Shown in pieces: positions 36,409-46,269 of a stretch of DNA of 64,000 nt. Below the pieces are notes generated by a model, which saw only the letters and a program-made list of their open reading frames with translations, was not told where the DNA came from and ran no database searches. Location: assembly GCF_014298075.1 (NCBI RefSeq), contig NZ_CP060418.1, forward strand, positions 4,898,001 through 4,962,000, read 5' to 3'. Both the position numbers and the translations under genes were made by a program. Positions within the stretch are counted from its first letter, which is position 1. The number at the start of each line of letters is the position of its first letter. This DNA comes from Enterobacter sp. JUb54 (lineage in GTDB: Bacteria; Pseudomonadota; Gammaproteobacteria; Enterobacterales; Enterobacteriaceae).

Positions 36409-39144
36409 ATGGAATTGTTACCCTCGACGGAAGACGCATTGAGCGGGTTTGTTCATCAGGAACCGTTCCGCCTTGCGCGCACCTTACCGCTGATTGCGAC
36501 GCGCTTTACGCCGCCGCGATCGCCGGGGACGCTGCAGCCACGCGAGCGTCTGCTCCAGCGTCTCGATGCCGCCCTCACCAGTACCCTCACGCTGGTATGC
36601 GCTCCCGCCGGGTTCGGTAAAACCACGCTGCTGGCCCAGTGGTACCAGCATCGGCAGCTGCAGGGCGATGCGCTCGCCTGGCTGAGCATCGACGACGATG
36701 ACAGCACGCCTTTGCTATTGATGCGTTACCTGCAAGAGGCGCTGCGGCCGCTGCGGCAGACAGAGAATGTCATGGCGGAGAATGTCCCAGCTGACGATTT
36801 CCACCTGTTTCTCGCCGGGCTCGTCAACCAGCTCCACCGCCGTCAGGCACCGCTGTTTCTGATTCTTGATGACTACCAGAATATTAGCGACCCGGACATT
36901 CATGAGGGGTTGAACTGGCTGCTGAACCATGCGCCGCCGTCACTGCATCTGATTATTGCCAGCCGCAGCCAACCCCCGCTGGCGTTGAGCCGCCTGCAGA
37001 TGGAAGATCGGCTGGTGGAGATTGACGATCATGCGCTGCGGTTTAACGCCGCCGAGGCCAGGATCTATTTTTCAACGTCGATCTCGCCGGCCCCCGAGCG
37101 GCAGGATATTCCGCGGCTGATTGCCCGCACCGAGGGCTGGGTTGCCGGAATGAAAATGGCCGCCTTAGCGAACGGCAGCGCCCATTCCTGCCTCACCGAC
37201 GGTAAACTGAACAGCGCCTCCCGCGCGCTCTCTCGCTATCTGGACGAAGTTATTTTTGCGCCACTGCCCACGGAGGTGTTGGCCTTTCTTCTGCGAACCT
37301 CCATGCTCAACCGTCTGCACCCGTCGCTGTGCGATGCCGTGACCGGAAAACGCAACGGTGAAGCGATGCTGACGTGGATAGCGCAGCACAATCTGTTTCT
37401 CTCTGCCCTGGATGCGGACGGCTTCTGGTTCCGTTATCACCCGCTGATGCGCGAAGCGTTGCTGTACCGCCTGCGCCATAGCGCGGAGGTGGATATCCGC
37501 GCGCTGCATGAACATGCCAGTAACTGGTTTGCCGGCCAGCAGTTGTGGGCGGAGGCGATTCGCCACGCGCTGGCCGCCGGAAAGGCGGGGGCCGGGCATG
37601 CGGAAGCGGGCGCGCAGTCGCTGGCGGAAGAGGGCGATATCGAGACCATGGTGCGCTGGATCCGCTATCTGCCGGCCAATCTGGATCCTTCGCGCATTGA
37701 ACTGCAAACGAACTTAGCGTGGGCGTTAGCGCACCGCTTTCGCTTTCACGATGCCCGCCAGCTGCTGGACGCCATTGAGTCACTGGCCGCCGCCAACCGC
37801 CGCGAGATAGCCCACAGTTCATGGATCAAAATCCGCGTCGTGCGGGCTATCTGCGAAGCGTTTGCCGACAATATTGCGCAGAGCATTGCGATCGTCGAAC
37901 CGCTGCTGCATGACGTACCCTGCGGTGATATCTGGGTGGATGGCCTGGTGTGCAATATTCTCAGCTACTGCCACCTGGCGAATGCCCGGCCGCAGCAGGC
38001 GCTGGATGTGCAGCAACGGGTAGCGGGAGTGCGGGTGGCGAACCGCAACCTGTTCGTCGAGGTGTACCGGGCGTTTGTTATGGCCCAGGGATACCTGCGT
38101 CAGGGCAACCTGGCGGAAGCTCAGCGCCAGGCGGCGCGGGCGCTGCACTATGCTGAACAGCAGACCGGTCCCCACTCCAGCAGCGGCGCAACCCTGGCGC
38201 CAATTCTCGCCGAAATTGCCTGGGAACAGGGGGAAGTGCAGTCCATCGCGACGCTGCTGATGCTCCGCCTGGAGATGATCGATGACTTTTGCCCACCAGA
38301 TGGCTTTAGCCGCTGCTACATCGTGTTGGCGAGGCTGGCGCGAATAAACGGCCAGACGGACGAGATGACCTCGCTGCTTTTGCATGCCGAAGGCCTGGCG
38401 GTGCAGCGCGGATGGCTGCGGGCGCAGGCGCCGCTGCTGGCCGAGCGTATTTGCAATGCGCTTCAGGCGGGCGATCGCGCGGCGGCCGGCAGCCTGCTGC
38501 TGCGTCTGCAGCAACTGGCCCACGGGGCTGCCGCGGGGAACGCTGATTTTGTCATCGCCTGTTTGACCCTCAGTCAGAGCCGGGTGCTGATGGCCGATGG
38601 AAACCCCCTGGCGGCAGCCCGGCAGCTCGAGACGCTCGCCGATGAGCAGGAGCGTGTCGGCGAGTGGCTGTTTGCCGTACGTCTGCGGCTGATTCAGGCC
38701 GTCGCGCTGTGGCGTACCGGGGAACAGGAGCGGGCGATCGCCGTCGGGATCCCCGCGTTGCGCCGGGCGTTTCAGCAGAAACTGTGGCGCAGCCTGCTGG
38801 ACGGCGGGGAGGATATGGCCGCAATGCTGATGGCTATCCAGCAACGCGGAGGCCAGGGCGAGGCTTTCAGCGGTGAGCTGGCGCAGCGCCTTGCCAAATT
38901 TAGCGAGGCTGGGATCCTGACGGCTGTAGCCCGTCAGGCGCCGGCGAACCTTCGTCTGACCGAACGGGAATTGCAAACGCTGGGGCTGATCGCCGAGGGC
39001 TACTCCAATAAAGAGATCGCCCGGGCCTTAGGGATTACGGCGGAAACCGTGAAATGGCATCTCAAGCAGCTGTACGACAAGCTGCAGGTGAATGGCCGGA
39101 TTCAGGCGGTCAATCAGGCGCGAGAATGGCAGCTATTTGCCTGA
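36409..39144 (+). CDS. Large LuxR-type (LAL/MalT-like) transcriptional regulator
   Basis: A 911-residue regulator. The Walker A is CAPAGFGKTT (about residues 64-73), an AAA+/STAND-type nucleotide-binding domain follows, with Walker B-like LFLILDDYQNI, then a long alpha-helical TPR-like region. A C-terminal LuxR HTH (about 850-905) has LTERELQTLGLIAEGYSNKEIARALGITAETVKWHLKQLYDKL. Such proteins (MalT, AcoK) are switched by small ligands or ATP. Klebsiella AcoK regulates acetoin genes; the adjacent acetoin-reductase-like SDR makes a related role plausible. ATG 36409; GAGG upstream. Its 3' end overlaps mdtP by 12 bp, convergently. Confidence 0.93.
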   Translation: MELLPSTEDALSGFVHQEPFRLARTLPLIATRFTPPRSPGTLQPRERLLQRLDAALTSTLTLVCAPAGFGKTTLLAQWYQHRQLQGDALAWLSIDDDDSTPLLLMRYLQEALRPLRQTENVMAENVPADDFHLFLAGLVNQLHRRQAPLFLILDDYQNISDPDIHEGLNWLLNHAPPSLHLIIASRSQPPLALSRLQMEDRLVEIDDHALRFNAAEARIYFSTSISPAPERQDIPRLIARTEGWVAGMKMAALANGSAHSCLTDGKLNSASRALSRYLDEVIFAPLPTEVLAFLLRTSMLNRLHPSLCDAVTGKRNGEAMLTWIAQHNLFLSALDADGFWFRYHPLMREALLYRLRHSAEVDIRALHEHASNWFAGQQLWAEAIRHALAAGKAGAGHAEAGAQSLAEEGDIETMVRWIRYLPANLDPSRIELQTNLAWALAHRFRFHDARQLLDAIESLAAANRREIAHSSWIKIRVVRAICEAFADNIAQSIAIVEPLLHDVPCGDIWVDGLVCNILSYCHLANARPQQALDVQQRVAGVRVANRNLFVEVYRAFVMAQGYLRQGNLAEAQRQAARALHYAEQQTGPHSSSGATLAPILAEIAWEQGEVQSIATLLMLRLEMIDDFCPPDGFSRCYIVLARLARINGQTDEMTSLLLHAEGLAVQRGWLRAQAPLLAERICNALQAGDRAAAGSLLLRLQQLAHGAAAGNADFVIACLTLSQSRVLMADGNPLAAARQLETLADEQERVGEWLFAVRLRLIQAVALWRTGEQERAIAVGIPALRRAFQQKLWRSLLDGGEDMAAMLMAIQQRGGQGEAFSGELAQRLAKFSEAGILTAVARQAPANLRLTERELQTLGLIAEGYSNKEIARALGITAETVKWHLKQLYDKLQVNGRIQAVNQAREWQLFA

Positions 39145-40611
39145 CGCCTGTGGGTCTAACGCCGGTCCGCGATAATCCCCACCCAGCGCCTTGATCAGCG
39201 TAATGTCGCTGCTCAACTGCTGCGCCTGGAAATCCAGCAATAACAATTGCTCGGCGATGACGGGACGACGCGCCTCCTGGGCCGCATAGCGGCTGACCAG
39301 CCCTCGCTGATAGTGCGCACTGGCGCTCTGCGCCGTCGCCAGGCTGGCGGTGACCTTCAGCTTCTGCAGCGCCACCTGTTGATTGAGGTCGTTCAGCTCG
39401 CTGGAGCCGATCGCCACATCGCGCACGGCATCCAGTACCGCCTGGTTGTACTGCTTAATCAGGATGTTACTGGCGGTACGTACCGATTGCAGATTGGCAT
39501 TCAGGCGACCGCCGTCGAAGACCGGTAGATACAGTCCCGGCAGCAGGTTGATCTGCTGGAATGAGGATTTAAACAGATCGCCCACGCTCAGGGCGTTATA
39601 TCCCCAGAAGGCCTTGATATCAAAGTGTGGGTAAAATGCTGCCTTCGCCGCGTCGACCTGGCTTAACGATGCGGTGACGTAGCCGCGCAGCGCCTGCAAA
39701 TCCGGACGGCGGGCCAGCAATTCAAAGGAGAGCGAATCCGGGAGCGTCTCCTGGAGCGGCGGCAGCGCCACCGGATGGATCTCCGGCATGGAATGGGCAT
39801 CGGCGCCGATCAGCGCCCGCAGGGTTTCCCGGTAACGGGTCAGCATCCCCTTGGCGCTCACCACCTGCTGCTGCGCCGCCAGCAGTTCGGCCTGGGCATT
39901 GGCGATGTCCACGCTATCCTCAACGCCGCGCTGGGTGCGGTGTTCATGGGCCTGCACCGAAAGGCGGGCAATCTCCTCCAGTTGGTTAAGCAGCGCTATT
40001 TTCTGGAAGGTCGCCTGCATCGCAAAGTACAGTTGCGCCACGCTGCTGGCGAGATCCAGCTCGATTCCGGCGGTTTCGGCCTGACGGGCATTTTTCTCGC
40101 CGATGGCGGCGGCAACGTGGGCGCGGTCAGCACCCCATAAATCGATATTCAGCGTCGCGCCGACGCCGACGGTATTCAGGGTGTACCACGGGCCGTTTTT
40201 ATCGACCGGCAGCGAGTAAGAGTAGGGCCAGGTAAACTGTTTATCGGTCACCCGTAACCGGTTCTGCGCCGCGACGGCGGTGGCCTGCAGGCCCATCGCC
40301 GACTGCGCCAGTTCCACGGTGGATTGCGACTGGGCGATGCGCAAGCGTGCGGCCTGCATCGTCGGGGAGTTTTGCAGCGCGCGGTTGACCAGCATGTTGA
40401 GCTGGGCATCGTGATAGCCCTCCCACCATCTGGCGGCGGGCCAGCCGCTGTTGGCCAGATGAATCACCTGGGCGAGCTCCACCTGCTGCGGGTTGATGAT
40501 TTTCATCTCGCCGGGATCGTCCTGGATTAACGCGCAGCCGGGGAGCTGCGCCAGGGCCAGGGCGAGGGGGCAATAACGCAGCACGCGGGCTACGGGGTCC
40601 ATTTTTCTCAT
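39133..40611 (-). CDS. mdtP: Outer-membrane efflux lipoprotein (MdtP-like)
   Basis: A 492-residue TolC/NodT-family outer-membrane factor, the exit duct of a three-part efflux pump. The lipoprotein signal has a lipobox ending LPGC (cysteine near residue 26). Two outer-membrane efflux repeats are seen (MQAARLRIAQSQSTVELAQS; LLARRPDLQALRG; VDAAKAAFYPHFDI). E. coli MdtP is 488 residues. Last gene of ytcA-mdtN-mdtO-mdtP. A 4-bp overlap links it to mdtO, and a 12-bp convergent overlap to the LAL regulator. Confidence 0.92.
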   Translation of the reverse strand: MRKMDPVARVLRYCPLALALAQLPGCALIQDDPGEMKIINPQQVELAQVIHLANSGWPAARWWEGYHDAQLNMLVNRALQNSPTMQAARLRIAQSQSTVELAQSAMGLQATAVAAQNRLRVTDKQFTWPYSYSLPVDKNGPWYTLNTVGVGATLNIDLWGADRAHVAAAIGEKNARQAETAGIELDLASSVAQLYFAMQATFQKIALLNQLEEIARLSVQAHEHRTQRGVEDSVDIANAQAELLAAQQQVVSAKGMLTRYRETLRALIGADAHSMPEIHPVALPPLQETLPDSLSFELLARRPDLQALRGYVTASLSQVDAAKAAFYPHFDIKAFWGYNALSVGDLFKSSFQQINLLPGLYLPVFDGGRLNANLQSVRTASNILIKQYNQAVLDAVRDVAIGSSELNDLNQQVALQKLKVTASLATAQSASAHYQRGLVSRYAAQEARRPVIAEQLLLLDFQAQQLSSDITLIKALGGDYRGPALDPQASGK

Positions 40612-42551
40612 GACTTGTCTGCCTGTCGTGCAAGCGCTAAAGGAGGGGACGACCAGTCCGGTAAGGTCGTCAGCAAGGTGACCAGCGGCAGGCCAAAGGG
40701 ATTGCGGCTATCCGGCCGGCACTGCGCGGGGAACCTCGGCGCGGGGCCTTGCTGTTCGATATCGCCGGCATAGGCGTCGAGCTGGCTGGCGCAGCGGCGC
40801 AGGAAATCATCCCCAGGCGCCGCGTACAGCCGGTAACCTTCACTGAGCCGTACGATCTCCTGAGCCTGAAGATAAGCCGCCTTGACCGGCCACATCTTCG
40901 CCTGTGGATACGGATGGGCCCAGGCATTGAGCGGCTCCGTCGCCACCCGATGGGTCAGGGTCTCTACCGCGCTCAGGGAGTGAAACAGCGGCACCAGTTT
41001 GACTTCGTCATCACGAGCGCGCAGGTACTCCGCCATCTGCCGGTAGAGCCGGGCCAGCCGGGATTTTAGCAGCAGGGCTTCGCTATCCGGCCACAGATAG
41101 AGATGAACAATCGATGAGACCAGCACCCCGAGCACGATGCCAATGACGCGGTCGCGCAGTTCGGTCAAATTGGTCAATGGTCCAAACCAGCTGAGAAACG
41201 CCAGCGAAAACGTAAAGCCTATCTGGATCCCGGCGTAGGCGATGCGCTCCGAACCCGCAGCGATCCACGCCGACAGCGCCATCACCGGCAGGGTCATCGC
41301 CAGCAGGCCAACAAGGGATTCGGTATGCGGCTGAACGAAGACAATCATCAGCAGCGCCAGCAGGGTTGCCAGCAGGGCACCGACGATCCGCAGCCACGTT
41401 TTCTGCAGGGTGGCACCTAGTCCCGGCTGGGCGACAATCACGCAGCTGAGCATAATGGTGTGGATGCCCTGCCAGTCGGCGGCGGTATAAAAAACGTAGC
41501 ACAGCAGCGTGGCCAGCAGCGTTTTGAGCGCGAAGTGCAGATAGGCCGGGTTCGACCAGGCATCGGGCAGCAGCAGGGGGGCTTTTTCGGTTTCCCCGGC
41601 CGGCAGCGGGATCGTCTCTCCGCGCGCCAGCCTGGTTAGCGTGGCGGCCATTTCCTGCAAAATCACACGGTTTGCCGTCTCCGGCGCCGCGAGCTCCGGC
41701 GGGGCGTCGGGCAGGGTGCTGACGTCCAGGTGCTGTGCCAGCGTCAGCAACTGAGCGGAAAGCTGCTGGCGGGCGGCGGCATGGTCCTCTCCCGGTTGCA
41801 GCAATGCGGTCAGGTGATAGCAGTGAATGGTGGCGGCCATCAGGGATTGCCAGGCCTGCGGGTCGGCGGCAATCTCGGGGCTGGAGCGGCTCGCCTGGTG
41901 ATACAGCGATTGCAGCCGGGCGAACTGTTCGGCGATGGCGGTAAAGGTCGGCGCGTCCTGGGGGCCGCCGTTTTGTACCACCTGCGCGGCTACCTGGCGC
42001 AGCAGAACCACGATCTGCGCTTTGAACTGATAGCCGGGCAAAGCCTGCTGGAAACAGGCATTAACCAGCAAGGTGACCACGATGGCGAGGTTAATGACCA
42101 CCCACAGCCACAGCAGCAGCCGCACCAGAATCTCGCTCTGGCTGGTCATCGACGGGAAGGTCTGGGCGTAGATCACCACCAGCGCCACCACGAAGAAGGC
42201 CAGCCCCAGTTTGCCCAGCACCCGCATCAGGTAGATCGCGCAGAAAAACAGGCCCACCGAGATAACGAGGCGGATCAGCGGGTAATCGTAGGTCCATTTG
42301 ATGATCAGCAGCACGCAGCCCAGAGCGATGCTGACGGTCAGGAAAAAGACCACGCTCACCAGTTTGATCATCAGCACGTTGGGCTGACTGACGTAAAACA
42401 CCACGATCAGCGCTACGGCTAAAAAGGGAATCTGCAGGGTCATAAACAGGGCAATCAGTACCGCGCAACTGAGCGTCAGGCGCAGGGTGTAGTTCGCCCG
42501 CCCGGGTTGATCGCTCAGTTCCCGTTTCAGAAATGTCCAGACAGGCTGCAT
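40608..42551 (-). CDS. mdtO: Inner-membrane FUSC-family efflux protein (MdtO-like)
   Basis: A 647-residue FUSC/AaeB-like protein with two sets of membrane segments (about 25-190 and 340-500) around a soluble region, the transporter of aromatic acids or dyes in the FUSC family. E. coli MdtO is 683 residues and has been linked to dye and puromycin resistance. Its stop overlaps mdtP's start by 4 bp and it begins 9 bp after mdtN. Confidence 0.92.
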   Translation of the reverse strand: MQPVWTFLKRELSDQPGRANYTLRLTLSCAVLIALFMTLQIPFLAVALIVVFYVSQPNVLMIKLVSVVFFLTVSIALGCVLLIIKWTYDYPLIRLVISVGLFFCAIYLMRVLGKLGLAFFVVALVVIYAQTFPSMTSQSEILVRLLLWLWVVINLAIVVTLLVNACFQQALPGYQFKAQIVVLLRQVAAQVVQNGGPQDAPTFTAIAEQFARLQSLYHQASRSSPEIAADPQAWQSLMAATIHCYHLTALLQPGEDHAAARQQLSAQLLTLAQHLDVSTLPDAPPELAAPETANRVILQEMAATLTRLARGETIPLPAGETEKAPLLLPDAWSNPAYLHFALKTLLATLLCYVFYTAADWQGIHTIMLSCVIVAQPGLGATLQKTWLRIVGALLATLLALLMIVFVQPHTESLVGLLAMTLPVMALSAWIAAGSERIAYAGIQIGFTFSLAFLSWFGPLTNLTELRDRVIGIVLGVLVSSIVHLYLWPDSEALLLKSRLARLYRQMAEYLRARDDEVKLVPLFHSLSAVETLTHRVATEPLNAWAHPYPQAKMWPVKAAYLQAQEIVRLSEGYRLYAAPGDDFLRRCASQLDAYAGDIEQQGPAPRFPAQCRPDSRNPFGLPLVTLLTTLPDWSSPPLALARQADKS

Positions 42552-42560
42552 CTTGCGTCC

Positions 42561-43589
42561 CTATCGCGGCTGAAGCACGGCGCTGGCGGAAGCGCCCATG
42601 CGGAAGAGTTCAGGGTCCGGATCCTTAACGGCGATTTTGACCGGGAAACGCTGTGAGACGTGGACCCAGTTGATGCTCTTCTGAATAATCGGCAGCCCTT
42701 CAATGACGCTGCCGCCTTCCGGCAGCACGCCGGAGCCGACGGAATCGACCACGCCGGCGAACGATTTATCATGATTGGTCATGATGGTGACCCTGGCCGG
42801 TACGCCTGGGCGGACGTTTTTAAGGTCGGTTTCGCGGAAGTTGGCGATGACATACCAGCGATCGTCATCCATCAGGGTAAACACCGGTTTTAACGCCGAG
42901 GCGTACTGACCCACGGTGGTTTTCAGCGCCACCACCACGCCGTTGAAGGGGGCGCGGACTTCGGTAAATTCAAGATGCAGTTCCGCCAGCGCGATCTGCG
43001 CCAGGATCCCCGCCCGCTGGGCGACCATCGCATCAACGCCGGTCACCGCGGCGGCGGCCTGTTTCGCCTGCAACAGCGTGGCTTCCAGTTCTGCGCGGGC
43101 GGCTTTTTCAGCGGTTCGCGCCTGGTCGAGATCTTCCTGTGAGGCAAAGCCCTGAGGCACCAGTGGTTCAAGCCGGGTGCGCGACGAGGTGGTCTGCTTC
43201 ACCAGCGCTTTCGCGCGCTCGACGGCGGCGGCCACCGACTGGGCGTTGTATTCCTGAGCCTTAATCGTGCGTCGGGTGAGCATGATTTGCGCGTCCAGCG
43301 TCGTCAGGCGGGCCCGGGCATCTTCCAGCATGGCCTGATACGGGCGCGGATCGAGGCGAAACAGCAGATCGCCTTTCTTCACCCGCTGGTTGTCGCGAAT
43401 TGGCATCTCGACAATGCGCCCGCTGACCTCCGGTACCACATCGATGGTGTCGGTATAGACATAGGCATCGTTGGTCGCCGGCGAGGTCTGGAGCTGCCAG
43501 ATAACCACCATGAGCGCGACGATCGCCGCGAGAACGAGGGTCAGCAACGGCCATTTTTTGCGTAATACGCTGGGGCTGGAGTTTGTCAT
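42561..43589 (-). CDS. mdtN: Membrane-fusion efflux adaptor (MdtN-like)
   Basis: A 342-residue HlyD/EmrA-type periplasmic adaptor (E. coli MdtN 343). N-terminal membrane anchor (about 13-32), biotinyl-lipoyl-like domain (AYVYTDTIDVVPEVSGRI, and KGDLLFRLDPRPYQ), a coiled-coil hairpin and a beta-barrel C-terminus (FTEVRAPFNGVVVALKTTVGQYA). Bridges MdtO and MdtP. Start is 18 bp after ytcA. Confidence 0.93.
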   Translation of the reverse strand: MTNSSPSVLRKKWPLLTLVLAAIVALMVVIWQLQTSPATNDAYVYTDTIDVVPEVSGRIVEMPIRDNQRVKKGDLLFRLDPRPYQAMLEDARARLTTLDAQIMLTRRTIKAQEYNAQSVAAAVERAKALVKQTTSSRTRLEPLVPQGFASQEDLDQARTAEKAARAELEATLLQAKQAAAAVTGVDAMVAQRAGILAQIALAELHLEFTEVRAPFNGVVVALKTTVGQYASALKPVFTLMDDDRWYVIANFRETDLKNVRPGVPARVTIMTNHDKSFAGVVDSVGSGVLPEGGSVIEGLPIIQKSINWVHVSQRFPVKIAVKDPDPELFRMGASASAVLQPR

Positions 43590-43607
43590 AGGGGCTTAGT
43601 ACACAAC

Positions 43608-43880
43608 TTAGTACACAAAGAACAGGAACCACAGGATCGTGGCGAACAGGAACATCAGGGCCAGGTAGCTGAATATCAGCGGCGAGAACCTCGCCTGCCA
43701 GCCTTGACGAACGATCAGGATATGGCAGGGAATGAGTAAAAACAGGCCGCCTAATAAACAGAAAAACCAGCCGGGGAAGGCCGCACCGAATACCGGAATC
43801 GCTGGTGATAATGAACAACCAGAGAGAAAAACAGGCTGGAATAATAGTGCCAGACGCACCGGTTTTACTTGATGATTCAA
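43608..43880 (-). CDS. ytcA: YtcA-family lipoprotein
   Basis: 90 residues with a lipobox LSGC (Cys22) and two to three membrane segments; the motif SGCSLSPAIPVFGAAFPGWFFC matches YtcA. In E. coli ytcA is the first gene of the mdtNOP operon, as here. Role in the pump is unknown. Upstream of it is a 283-bp region with no gene, likely the operon promoter. Confidence 0.88.
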   Translation of the reverse strand: MNHQVKPVRLALLFQPVFLSGCSLSPAIPVFGAAFPGWFFCLLGGLFLLIPCHILIVRQGWQARFSPLIFSYLALMFLFATILWFLFFVY

Positions 43881-44163
43881 AGGAGAAGTCCCGAATACTC
43901 ACGCCATAGTGAAATGAGTTTAATCGCCCTTTTGCGGAAATAATAGTGCCTCAGTACTTCCCTCTGCTTATTGAGGGGGAATGTCGGGGCGATGCATGAA
44001 ATAGAGCGACCAGGATAAGATGATAATTAAATCATTTATTTTGCATCAATACGCTAAGTCTTAACGATATATACATTAGGGATTCGCCATTTCCCCATAG
44101 CGGCGGCGGTTTGGCAGGGCTATGCTTAGCACCTGAACAATAAAAAAATAATGAGGCAATGTC
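43881..44163. promoter_or_regulatory. Divergent region, ytcA operon / yjdI
   Basis: 283 bp between divergent genes; AT-rich, with no clear operator recognised. Includes the ribosome site for yjdI (AATGAGGCAATGTC). Confidence 0.4.
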
Positions 44164-44394
44164 ATGGATAAGGAACTACTGGAAGCTGGCTATCGGGCCT
44201 ATACCGGAGAGAAGATAGATGTCTACTTCAACACGGACATCTGTCAGCACTCGGGAAACTGCGTGCGCGGTAGTGCAAAGCTCTTTAACCTCAAGCGTAA
44301 GCCGTGGATCATCCCGGACGAAGTGGATGTCGCCACCGTCGTACGGGTGATCGATACCTGCCCGAGCGGCGCCCTGAAATATTGCCAAAAATAA
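44164..44394 (+). CDS. yjdI: YjdI-like ferredoxin-type protein
   Basis: A 76-residue protein of the YjdI family (E. coli length 76), with a Cys-rich pattern, [18 protein letters not shown] and [11 protein letters not shown], characteristic of the DUF1271/divergent 4Fe-4S mono-cluster fold (CxxxxxC...C-P-x-G). ATG 44164. Only 11 bp before yjdJ. Function unknown, probably electron transfer. Confidence 0.9.
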   Translation: MDKELLEAGYRAYTGEKIDVYFNTDICQHSGNCVRGSAKLFNLKRKPWIIPDEVDVATVVRVIDTCPSGALKYCQK

Positions 44395-44405
44395 GTGAGG
44401 AAATA

Positions 44406-44678
44406 GTGGAGATACTGGAAGGTCATAACAAGTTTTACGTCAATGATGCGGCGGGGAATCAGGTTGCCGAAATTGTTTTTGTCCCCACCGGCGAGCATCT
44501 CAGCATTATTGAACATACCGACGTTGACGAGAGCCTGAAAGGTCAGGGGGTAGGCAAACAGCTGGTGGCGAAGGTGGTGGAAAAAATGCGCGGCGAGCAG
44601 CGAAAAATTATCCCGCTGTGCCCGTTTGCCAAACATGAGTTTGATAACACCCGCGAGTATGACGATATCCGCGCCTGA
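44406..44678 (+). CDS. yjdJ: YjdJ-like GNAT-family N-acetyltransferase
   Basis: 90 residues from GTG 44406 (GTGAGG upstream), the length of E. coli YjdJ. The GNAT acetyl-CoA motif appears as [23 protein letters not shown], followed by [21 protein letters not shown]. Single-domain YjdJ/Yjeh-type acetyltransferase with an unknown substrate. The frame opens earlier at 44304 inside yjdI, which is not used. Confidence 0.92.
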   Translation: MEILEGHNKFYVNDAAGNQVAEIVFVPTGEHLSIIEHTDVDESLKGQGVGKQLVAKVVEKMRGEQRKIIPLCPFAKHEFDNTREYDDIRA

Positions 44679-44684
44679 AATAAA

Positions 44685-44712
44685 AGCACCGGCTTAAACC
44701 GGTGCTCTATTT
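44685..44712. terminator. Terminator hairpin between yjdJ and the MFS exporter
   Basis: AGCACCGG (44685-44692) and CCGGTGCT (44699-44706), perfect 8-bp stem with CTTAAA loop, followed by CTATTTTG on the plus strand and A-rich on the other side (AAATAAA), a bidirectional terminator between convergent genes. Confidence 0.9.
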
Positions 44713-44741
44713 TGTCTGATGTAAATCGTATCTACCGCAAA

Positions 44742-45980
44742 TCAGGTGGAACCCTCATTTTCCAGCTTCTGCCTTTTACGCAGATGCGGGAAAATCGTCA
44801 TCCAGATGGCCACTACCACCAGGGTTCCAATTCCGCCAAGTGCTGCTGCCGGTACGGCGCCCATCCATGCAGCTAACAGGCCAGATTCAAACTCGCCAAG
44901 CTGGTTTGAGGTATTGATGAAGATTGCGTTCACCGCATTCACGCGACCGCGCATATCATCCGGCGTATCCAACTGCACCAGCGCACCGCGAATGACCATG
45001 CTCACCATATCGAACCCGCCGAGCGCGGCCAGCGCCAGCAGGGAAAGCCACAGCCGCTCAGAAAGCGCAAATACCAGCGTTGCCAGGCCAAAGCCGGCCA
45101 CCGAGGCGAACATGATCAGGCCAACGTTTTTCTCCAGCTTGTGGCGGCTGAGCCAGATGCCTACCAACAACGCACCAACCGATGGGGCTCCGCGCAGCAT
45201 CCCCAGGCCCCAGGGGCCAGTATGCAAAATATCCTGCGCGAAGATCGGTAACAGCGCGGTTGCCCCGCCGAGGAGGACGGCAAACAGATCGAGCGAGATC
45301 ACGCCCAGGACATCTTTTCGTTCGCGGATAAAATGCACGCCGGCAAACAGGTTGGTGAGGTTCATGGGCAGGCGGGTTTGCGGCGGTCGCTCGTAGCGCA
45401 GTCGGCTAACCAGCACAATCGAGAACAAATAGAACAGCGCCGATACGCCATACACCACCTCCGGGCCCGCCACGTACAGCAGGCCGCCAAGCGTTGGGCC
45501 GATAATCACCGCCGCCTGTCCGCCGACGGAACTGGCCGCCATCGCCCGCGCAAGGATCGGCGGCGGCACCAGCGCCGGTAGCATTGAGGTGATGGCCGGC
45601 CACTCCAGCGCTTTTGCCACCGAGATTAAAAAGACCAGCCCCCAAATTTCAATCTTGTCCGCCCAATGCAGCAGCGTCAGCGCAACCAGCCCGAGTAATG
45701 CAACCCACTCAATGAATTGACCAAGTAGCACAATCCGCCGACGATCGAACTGATCCGCAAGGTGCCCGGCAGGGAGTGCCAGCAGGACGGAAGGTAAGAA
45801 TTGCATCAGACCGATCATCCCGAGCGCCAGCGCGCTATGGGTGATGGCATAAATTTGCCAGCTAACGGCAACCGAAAACATCTGAAAACCAAACGATGAA
45901 CAGGTGCGCGCCAGCCAAAAGGTGACGAACGGCCTGTGCCGCAGCAGTGAATCTTCTGCCGCGGATACCTGTGAACCCAT
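44742..45980 (-). CDS. MFS exporter (EntS/DHA3-like)
   Basis: A 412-residue, 12-segment major facilitator transporter of the DHA3 drug/siderophore-export class. The N-terminal RPFVTFWLARTCSSFGFQM and the loop motif GHLADQFDRRRIV (the DRxGRR-like signature A) are present. E. coli EntS is a distant relative; the actual substrate is unknown. No operon partner is seen; about 200 bp separate it from the divergent AlaE-like gene. Confidence 0.9.
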   Translation of the reverse strand: MGSQVSAAEDSLLRHRPFVTFWLARTCSSFGFQMFSVAVSWQIYAITHSALALGMIGLMQFLPSVLLALPAGHLADQFDRRRIVLLGQFIEWVALLGLVALTLLHWADKIEIWGLVFLISVAKALEWPAITSMLPALVPPPILARAMAASSVGGQAAVIIGPTLGGLLYVAGPEVVYGVSALFYLFSIVLVSRLRYERPPQTRLPMNLTNLFAGVHFIRERKDVLGVISLDLFAVLLGGATALLPIFAQDILHTGPWGLGMLRGAPSVGALLVGIWLSRHKLEKNVGLIMFASVAGFGLATLVFALSERLWLSLLALAALGGFDMVSMVIRGALVQLDTPDDMRGRVNAVNAIFINTSNQLGEFESGLLAAWMGAVPAAALGGIGTLVVVAIWMTIFPHLRKRQKLENEGST

Positions 45981-46269
45981 AGTCTTATCCCATTAAAAGC
46001 CCATATTCCGGCCGGCATCGTGGTACCGGTCTGGTAAAAAGTCCGTCAGGAACTTTCTTTTTTTATCGTCTGACAAGGTGCGATATCTTGTTCATTCGGG
46101 CAATGGCAAGGTGTGCGTTTCGCATTAATAAATCGCCGCCTCACCGGTCGCAGCCACGCAGTTGAGGAATACCCGTGTGCTATAGTTTTAGGCTTATCTG
46201 CGGATGCGTTGGTGTTTTGCCACCACGCCACGACAGGAAAACCATTTGCTTCAACGCCAGCAACAGAAG

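Noticed and set aside
37819-38976. Long antisense open frame (385 codons) in the LAL regulator gene
   Set aside because: It lies entirely within a well-supported gene on the other strand, is rich in Arg/Gln/His typical of antisense GC-rich frames and has no ribosome site or recognisable domain.
41730-42422. 230-codon plus-strand frame opposite mdtO
   Set aside because: His/Gln-rich antisense frame without family features; the mdtO frame is strongly supported.
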